DNA from: Marisa cornuarietis
Taxonomy: Eukaryota; Mollusca; Gastropoda; Architaenioglossa; Ampullariidae
Direction: 5' to 3'
Assembly (NCBI GenBank): GCA_004794655.1
Contig: SMMW01000456.1
Coordinates: 37,512 to 101,511, forward strand
DNA length: 64,000 nt
Every line of letters starts with the position of its first letter. Position 1 is the first letter of the stretch. Position numbers and translations under genes: made by a program. The notes under the pieces are model-generated. The model had not been told where the DNA came from. It did no database searches and saw nothing but the letters and a program-made list of their open reading frames with translations. Below are positions 58,012 through 64,000 of the stretch, piece after piece.

Positions 58012-60540
58012 CTATGGAATTTCTTGATCCATTTCAGCCCTTGATAAGGCATCGGCTAATTTATTAGTGGTCCCCTTAATCGGCTGAATATCAAACTTAA
58101 ACTCCTGGAGGGCTAAAGCCCACCGCATCACTCTGGCATTCTTATAAGGATTAGATGTGAGGAACGATAGGGGCTTGTTATCAGTATGTAGGGTAAACTG
58201 TCTCCCATACAAATATCTAGACAGCTTCAGAACAGACCATACTATGGCCAAACACTCTCTTTCTACTGTGCTGTATCTCTTCTCTCTATCCAGTAATTTT
58301 CTACTCACATATATGACGGGTAAGAAACTGTCATCATGGGGTTGGAGCAACACTGCCCCTAGCCCTACTGCACTAGCGTCAGTCTGCAGTAAGAACGGCA
58401 ATGTAAAGTCTGGTAGCCTCAGAATGGGATAGCTTGAGAGGAGAACCTGGATCTTTTCTAAAGCAGATTTACACTCTGAAGTCCATTGAATAGATCGGGG
58501 CCTGTCTCCTTTCACGAGATCCGATATCGGTGCAATAACTTCAGAGAAGTTAGCGATGTATCTTCGGTAGTAGCTAATGAGTCCAATGAGAGATCGAATC
58601 TGTTTCTTAGACCTAGGAGTCTGGATGTCAAGGATCTTTTGAATAAGGGATCGATCAGGTTTCATTATCCCTCGTCCTAACTGATGGCCTAGGTATAATA
58701 TTTGTTGATAGCCTGCGTTGATTTTCGAAGGCCTGGCTGTCAGTTGGAATTTGGCTAGAGTCCTCAATACTCCTTGGAGATGCATTAGATGACTTTCCCA
58801 ATCATCACTTCCGGTGAGTAAATCATCAAAGAAATGACGAGTGGCGTGTTTTTCCAAGTGTAGTGAACGCATAGCCCGGGCGAACGTGGCGGGAGCTGTT
58901 ACTAAACCGAAAGGCATTCTGGTCCACTGAAAGAGGCCTTTAGTGGTTTGAAAGGCGGTCTTAGGACGGTCTTCCTTCTTAACGGGAATTTGCCAATACC
59001 CTTTTGTTAGATCAATTTTTGTGAAAAATTTTGCAGTCGCCAAACTGACGTATACGGCTTCCGGGTCGGGGATGGGTTCCGCATCAAACTGGGTGATTTG
59101 GTTCAGTGCTCGATAATCCACACAGAAACGCATCGTTCCGTCCCTTTTCTTTACTAGTAAAACAGGTGACGAGTATGGCGAGGTGGATGGTTCAATAACT
59201 CCTAGTTCTAACATAGAGTCCACTTCACTCTCGATTTGTTGTTGTAGAGCAAATGGGACTGGGTAGGGTTTTTGTTTTATTACCCTTTCTTCTATCAGTT
59301 TTATTTCATGTTCCACGTTCCCTTGGAACAAACCTGGTTGGGTGGTCAGTACATTTTCATATTGGTTGAAGATTTCTTGTAGTTCCAGTCGTCGAGGAGA
59401 TGGTAATTCGGGGTCTATTTGTATGTCCTTGACACTTTCGCCAGCTGTGGGTGTTACTGTTGGTATGGTTGCAGGATCAAAAGGTTCGGGTGGCTGAAGA
59501 ATCGCCACATTACAGGAAATGGGTATGATAGGTATTCTAGGTGGCTGGTGAGATTCTTTGGGATCGGACATGTGTTGCGGACAGAATTGGGAGGAAAGGA
59601 TGTCGTCGAATTGGATAGGAAGAGGACATGAAGGGACCGGCTTAGAAGGTAAGAAACTGTTCTCAATGTTGTAGGTGAAGAGGGCTGATGGAACTTCTTC
59701 ACGTCGATGGTATTGTTTCAGCATGTTTATGTGGTAGGTCTTCTCTTGCTTCTGAATTTTTAGCACATAATCCGGATGGCGCTTCTGTATTACTAAATAA
59801 GGTCCTTTCCACTGCATTAGAAGTTTGTTTGCTTTCGTGGGCCTTAGCACCAATACTTCGTCTCCTTCCCTAAGTTGACGTGGTACAGTCTTTTTGTCGT
59901 AATATCGCTTGCTATTTATTCTGGCATTTTCCGAGGTCTCTGCGGCTTGGTGCAGGGTCTCCCGCAGGATTGCCTTTAGGTCTAAAATGTACTGGAAGAT
60001 AGATTTTTCTTCTGAAGTGGTTTGTTGCTCTTCCTTCCAGTGGGCTGCTAAAAGGTCCATAGGTCCTCTGACCTTTCGTCCGTATAACAATTCGAACGGT
60101 GAGAATCCGGTGGACGCATGCACTGACTCTCGACAGCCGAAGAGTAAAGCTGGTATGTACCTATGCCATTGCCTTGGTTCCTTTTCGATGACTCTTCGAA
60201 TCATGGGTTTAAGCGTGCCATGAAATCGTTCGACACACCCATTTGTCTGAGCGTGATACGGGGTTGAATGCAAAGTCTTAATGGATAGAAGCTTCATGAC
60301 TTCTTGCATCAGTTGAGATGTGAACTGGGAACCTCTGTCGGTAAGAATTTCCTGAGGAAATCCAACCCTACTGAAAATCGTTAGTAAAGTCTCAGCTATT
60401 GTGACCGTGTCAATCTTTTTGATGGGTATGGCTTCTGGATATCTGGTGGCTACATCGATGAGAGTCAAGAGGTGGGTGTGTCCTTCTTCTGATGGTGGGT
60501 GAAGGGGTCCCACTAAGTCTACTGCTACTCTCAGGAAAGG
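58012..60540 (-). CDS. pol: Gmr1-like pol: integrase core, then RT and RNase H
   Basis: The open frame covers 60513-58012 (833 codons) and extends a little upstream to overlap the gag-PR frame. In order it has an integrase core with a DD35E triad (D in TLIDVATRYPEA, D in TDRGSQF, E in NGCVERFHG) and a GPY-like C-terminal module (LMQWKGPYLVIQ). After a linker come RT (FCVDYRALNQ; FTKIDLTKGYWQI; FFDDLL at about residue 560) and RNase H (LQTDASAVGLGAVLL; STVERECLAIVW; LHTDNKPL). Ty3/gypsy elements normally have integrase last. This copia-like order with gypsy-type sequences defines Gmr1-like elements. Ends EIP-TAG just upstream of the polypurine tract. Confidence 0.9.
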   Translation of the reverse strand, partial: PFLRVAVDLVGPLHPPSEEGHTHLLTLIDVATRYPEAIPIKKIDTVTIAETLLTIFSRVGFPQEILTDRGSQFTSQLMQEVMKLLSIKTLHSTPYHAQTNGCVERFHGTLKPMIRRVIEKEPRQWHRYIPALLFGCRESVHASTGFSPFELLYGRKVRGPMDLLAAHWKEEQQTTSEEKSIFQYILDLKAILRETLHQAAETSENARINSKRYYDKKTVPRQLREGDEVLVLRPTKANKLLMQWKGPYLVIQKRHPDYVLKIQKQEKTYHINMLKQYHRREEVPSALFTYNIENSFLPSKPVPSCPLPIQFDDILSSQFCPQHMSDPKESHQPPRIPIIPISCNVAILQPPEPFDPATIPTVTPTAGESVKDIQIDPELPSPRRLELQEIFNQYENVLTTQPGLFQGNVEHEIKLIEERVIKQKPYPVPFALQQQIESEVDSMLELGVIEPSTSPYSSPVLLVKKRDGTMRFCVDYRALNQITQFDAEPIPDPEAVYVSLATAKFFTKIDLTKGYWQIPVKKEDRPKTAFQTTKGLFQWTRMPFGLVTAPATFARAMRSLHLEKHATRHFFDDLLTGSDDWESHLMHLQGVLRTLAKFQLTARPSKINAGYQQILYLGHQLGRGIMKPDRSLIQKILDIQTPRSKKQIRSLIGLISYYRRYIANFSEVIAPISDLVKGDRPRSIQWTSECKSALEKIQVLLSSYPILRLPDFTLPFLLQTDASAVGLGAVLLQPHDDSFLPVIYVSRKLLDREKRYSTVERECLAIVWSVLKLSRYLYGRQFTLHTDNKPLSFLTSNPYKNARVMRWALALQEFKFDIQPIKGTTNKLADALSRAEMDQEIP

Positions 60541-62582
60541 CTTGGGACCTTGACCATAGGCACCGGTCGAATTCTACCAGGAGCGGTGGTGCGTTGACAG
60601 ACGTCACAGGTTTTACAGTAATTTCTAGTGTCTTTCCTTACATGGGGCCACCAAAACTTGCTTCTGATGCGGTACAAAGTACTTCTGCATCCCATATGGC
60701 CTGCTAATGGATTATCATGAGCAAGTCGGAGAATGGTCTTTCTCAGGGTGGTCGGTACTACCAATTGTCTAGTAACTTCGTTTGACTGCCGAAAGAGACG
60801 ATACAAAAGCTTGTTCTTGTAGCAAAAGTGCTCTTTCTGGTTGTTCGCTAGATCTTCATCTTGTGCTACCTCTTTTATTGTTGTGAGAGAGGGATCGCTC
60901 TGCTGTAGAGCAATTAGATCATTCCTCTTAATGTCCCATTGAATTGGTGGTAGAGTTATGGGTTGAGGTCCCTGCATCTGGCGTTGGAATTGCGCGCGAG
61001 TGGTAACCGCTGCTGTTGGTTCTGACTCTTTCTCTTGTACATCAAATACCACCCGTTTTGTACCTCTCACGTTTCCAATGATTAGGTCGACAACTGGATT
61101 TTCGATGACACAACATTTCAGGTCTCCACTGAAGAAAGGTGTCTCTACTGGAACACGTGCTAGAGGGAAGGTTTCAACCTTTCCACCAAAGGTAATACAA
61201 GATTGTTTCCCGTTCAGTCGGTCCTGTGGTTGAACCAAGGAGGCTCGTATACCGGAGATGGTTGCACCTGAGTCGCGTAGCACCTTAACTTGCTGTCCCC
61301 TAATCCGTCCTGGATACAGATGTAGTTTACCCAATTCTTCCTCGTCGGTGACTGAACACATAATAGCAACATTGGCTGGGGTTGGGTTGCTCTCATTTTT
61401 CCAATTTCCATTTGTGTTATCTTGGGGTCTATAGCTTGGACAAACCTTGGCTATATGTCCAAGTCCTCCACAGTTGAAGCAACGTCGTGGTGGTTTCCAA
61501 CGATCAGGATGACAAGGGCTGTTTCGATCATATATGGTCGTTGGTGCTTCCTTCGGAACTGTTCTTATTGGTGGGGAGTGGGGTGGAGTCCTCCATGATT
61601 CATTCCTTCTGTAGGGAGGAGTATTTCGTTGTCTTGAAGATCGAGGAAGTAAATTGGTGTCTGTCCTGCTTTGGGCGAGCTGGCGGTGAAGAAGGAGGAG
61701 TGGCTTGTCCCACATTTGCGAACATGATAGTTTCTGTTCGTCTTGCCGGAGATTTCTGGGGTGTGCTTGGCGATAACGTTCAGCACTGTCAATCATTTCA
61801 TTAGCGTTCTGAAAATCTCTTTCTCTCAGAAATACGGCTAAATCTCTAGATACACTTTGCAGTACTTGTTCTCTGACTAGCAGATCATGCAATCCTTCAT
61901 AAGTTTTTTGGACTTTGGATAAGTCAATCCACCTGTTGAACAATCCGATTAGTCGGGCTTGAAAAGAATGCATTGACTCTTGAGATTGGGGTTTCACCGA
62001 TCTAAATTTTTCTCTGTATCCTTCGGCTGTGCACTGAAACTTGAGTAATAGTTCTCTTTTGAGCACATCATAATCCACGGGGCCCTGTACACATAGGTTA
62101 TCATATAGCTGGAGGGCTTCTCCGTGAAAAGAAGTGGCGATTTGTAATGGCCAGATATCTCTGGTCCATTTAAGGGACTGCGCCTGAGCCTCAAATCGAT
62201 TCAAAAATGCGTTGATATCGTCTTCGTCCTCTTTGAAGGCGGGGAGTTTATGTGTGAGTCCTTTTGGGGTTTGGTTCCCATTACTCCTCGTCGCGCTGGA
62301 ATCGGTCTCTCTCTCTAAACGTAGTTTCTCTAATTCGAACTGACGCTCGGCCTCTCTTTCTCTTGCGGCCCTTTCAGCTTCTTTTTCTTTATCTATCCTG
62401 TCAGCTTCTTTTTCTTTCTCTCTGGCTAATCTTTCTGCTTCTTTCTCTCTGGCTAATCTTTCTGTATATCTGTCCTGCCTTTCAATACACTGAAATACAT
62501 ACTTTGTAAGGGCTTCTTCTTTCAATCCCAACAGTTGTCCTTCTTTCATAAAGTCGGCTACCTCCCTAACGGATTCAGCCAT
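60531..62582 (-). CDS. gag: Gmr1-like gag, protease and integrase N-terminus
   Basis: The ATG at 62582 has a strong context (ACCATGG) and is preferred over an in-frame GTG at 62591. The frame has about 683 codons: a charged coiled coil (REKEAERLAREKEKEADR at about residues 45-95) and a capsid-like region. A zinc knuckle CFNCGGLGHIAKVC lies at about residue 370, then an aspartic protease LRDSGATIS (about 440) and the integrase HHCC finger (HDNPLAGH...CKTCDVC). It stops at TGA 60531, inside the integrase. The rest is in the -1 frame, overlapping by about 50 nt. Either a programmed shift or a one-base lesion is possible; no canonical slippery heptamer is evident. Confidence 0.9.
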   Translation of the reverse strand: MAESVREVADFMKEGQLLGLKEEALTKYVFQCIERQDRYTERLAREKEAERLAREKEKEADRIDKEKEAERAAREREAERQFELEKLRLERETDSSATRSNGNQTPKGLTHKLPAFKEDEDDINAFLNRFEAQAQSLKWTRDIWPLQIATSFHGEALQLYDNLCVQGPVDYDVLKRELLLKFQCTAEGYREKFRSVKPQSQESMHSFQARLIGLFNRWIDLSKVQKTYEGLHDLLVREQVLQSVSRDLAVFLRERDFQNANEMIDSAERYRQAHPRNLRQDEQKLSCSQMWDKPLLLLHRQLAQSRTDTNLLPRSSRQRNTPPYRRNESWRTPPHSPPIRTVPKEAPTTIYDRNSPCHPDRWKPPRRCFNCGGLGHIAKVCPSYRPQDNTNGNWKNESNPTPANVAIMCSVTDEEELGKLHLYPGRIRGQQVKVLRDSGATISGIRASLVQPQDRLNGKQSCITFGGKVETFPLARVPVETPFFSGDLKCCVIENPVVDLIIGNVRGTKRVVFDVQEKESEPTAAVTTRAQFQRQMQGPQPITLPPIQWDIKRNDLIALQQSDPSLTTIKEVAQDEDLANNQKEHFCYKNKLLYRLFRQSNEVTRQLVVPTTLRKTILRLAHDNPLAGHMGCRSTLYRIRSKFWWPHVRKDTRNYCKTCDVCQRTTAPGRIRPVPMVKVPSLS

Positions 62583-63326
62583 GGTTAACACCTATCCAAC
62601 ACAATTACTCTACTATGTTTACAAAAAGGGAGCACCCTACTATCAAAGCTTCTAATAAGGCAGAAAATACAACCAGAATTGCAATAAGTCTAAGCTACTG
62701 GCATGTCAACATCAATCAGGCAAAAAAAATTATCTTCAAGGAATGCAACTGGGTTACAAAATAACATCAATAGCAGTCTTAACTTGTTCAAAACTAGTCA
62801 CTCAGATTTCTAGATCTATTAACAATCCTAAAGTACCGTACGAGTACATCAAAATAATCCAAGGGCGACAACTTATTCAAACATCCAATGACTTCACATA
62901 AATTAATAAGTGAACACGCAAGGCCCAGAATTATTTTTTTTTTATAAAAATAAAACAAGACAGATAACTACAGGATAGAGAACATCCACTCTCACTTTCG
63001 GTTTCTGCATACACTTTCACACAGAATAGTGAGCTTGGAAAATAAAGACGAGAGGCAAAGTAGAAACAGAGGCTAATTCCTTACTACGGGTAGAACTTTA
63101 CACACCCGTAGACCCGTGAAGCTGGAGACGGGGAAACTGCACCACGCCCAACATGTAACACTTAAACACTGAGCAAATATAAATAAGTACAACCGCTTTG
63201 CAAAATTCTCAAAAATAAATAATTAACTGCCAACCTTCTACCACTAAGTCCCAGGGGAATCACAAACACTGAATCGAAGACCCACTTTCACCCGACTCTG
63301 TACCAAACGAAACAAACCCACGACAG
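62583..63326 (-). other. 5' leader of the retrotransposon
   Basis: About 740 nt lie between the primer binding site and the gag ATG with no long frame, the expected location of the packaging/dimerisation leader. An unusually long leader for such elements. Confidence 0.6.
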
Positions 63327-63344
63327 GTCACGTCGGGGTCACCA
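63327..63344 (-). other. Primer binding site, tRNA-Trp
   Basis: On the minus strand TGGTGACCCCGACGTGAC starts one base after the 5' LTR. It is complementary to the 3' end of animal tRNA-Trp (GTCACGTCGGGGTCACCA) over 18 nt. Confidence 0.8.
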
Positions 63345-63345
63345 A

Positions 63346-64000
63346 TGTCAGGAACGCACGGACAGTGTGGACAGGTCACACACAACACACACTGACCTCA
63401 CAGCCTTCTTCACGTGTCCTTTCACACAACAAAATACAAAGACCTGCACATGGGCTCGAACGTTTCTATTAATCGGGTGAACGTAAATATATACTTTACT
63501 AAATAACAACAGAAAACTTCAGCACAAATATTCTACACTGAGTTTGCACCGAAACAAATGTATCTAAGCAGTTTATATTAAAGTCCTTCAAGTTCTCTCT
63601 TCTTCTGTTGTTGGGGGGGGAAGGGGTCGACACGGCAAACAGTTCCCCTCTTTCAGTCTTGCTCTCTGGCGTTGATCATACGGACAGCCTACATTCACCA
63701 AATAACTCCGACAGTCTAACGGCAGACAAATGATCAAGTCAATAAAAATTCCACAGTAGGTAAATCCACACAGTTCTACGATCTTCTCAAGAGATCACAC
63801 AGCAGTTGAGAAAATTAGTAAATCGAGGTACCACACAGATAATATTTCTCCACACAGTTCTACGATCTTCTCAAGAGATCACACAGCAGTTGAGAAAATT
63901 AATAAATCGAGGAACCACACAGTTAATATTTCTCCACACAGTTACTCTTTCTCCATACAGTTAATATTTCTTTACACCGTTAATATGTATCCACACAGTT
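63346..64000 (-). mobile_element. 5' LTR of the Gmr1-like retrotransposon, cut by window end
   Basis: Collinear with 57046-57700 and about 99% identical. About 223 bp of this LTR, and the right-hand target duplication, lie beyond the window. The left flank of the element is CTGCC at 57041-57045. Confidence 0.9.

Overview
The window is animal nuclear DNA, most likely from a mollusc and probably a gastropod. That placement is inferred from spliced genes with consensus GT/AG sites, long (TG)n/(CA)n runs, many minisatellites, tRNA-derived SINEs, at least six LINE lineages, LTR elements, hAT and Harbinger traces, and a P-loop/nuclease gene of a type I associate with molluscs. No prokaryotic or organellar gene organisation is visible. 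Species cannot be named.

The best host gene lies on the minus strand at about 21.98-12.89 kb and has no long ORF. A TATA box with an upstream CRE (TGACGTCA) is followed by an ATG-free 5' exon ending in a consensus donor. Three coding exons at 17.97, 16.29 and 13.30 kb join in matching phase to give a 106-residue secreted prohormone. It has a signal peptide, an R-x-R-R site, a Cys-x4-Cys segment, an amidation/cleavage signal Gly-Lys-Lys-Lys-Arg and a C-terminal peptide. Two clusters of CREs lie in its introns and a decayed RTE LINE lies in its first intron. I do not recognise the peptide family.

A second host locus (+ strand, 42.8-51.1 kb) encodes a PD-(D/E)xK/NERD-like nuclease segment followed by a GPPGTGKT P-loop ATPase and a conserved C-terminus. 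It is interrupted by a LINE, itself split by a solo LTR, and carries at least two frame breaks, so this copy looks dead or dying. A 78-bp piece of a paralogue's 3' end lies at 1.3 kb.

At the right edge (57.0-64.0 kb, minus strand) is a young Ty3/gypsy-type LTR retrotransposon whose integrase is encoded upstream of RT-RNase H, a Gmr1-like order. It has a tRNA-Trp primer site, and its 5' LTR runs off the window.

The rest is transposon and repeat. There are four solo-LTR candidates with 5-bp target duplications (1.64-3.20, 34.00-35.08, 47.69-49.29, 54.47-55.06 kb) and a hAT element (6.2 kb). LINE pieces lie at 5.2, 18.6-21.7, 23.7, 26.2-28.7, 36.4-38.5, 39.8-42.6 and 46.4 kb, with a Harbinger transposase relic at 39.2 kb and SINEs at 0.2 and 38.7 kb. 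Large minisatellites lie at 7.4, 22.7, 28.9, 33.3 and 51.1 kb. Several insertions are nested, and removing them restores the interrupted array or reading frame.
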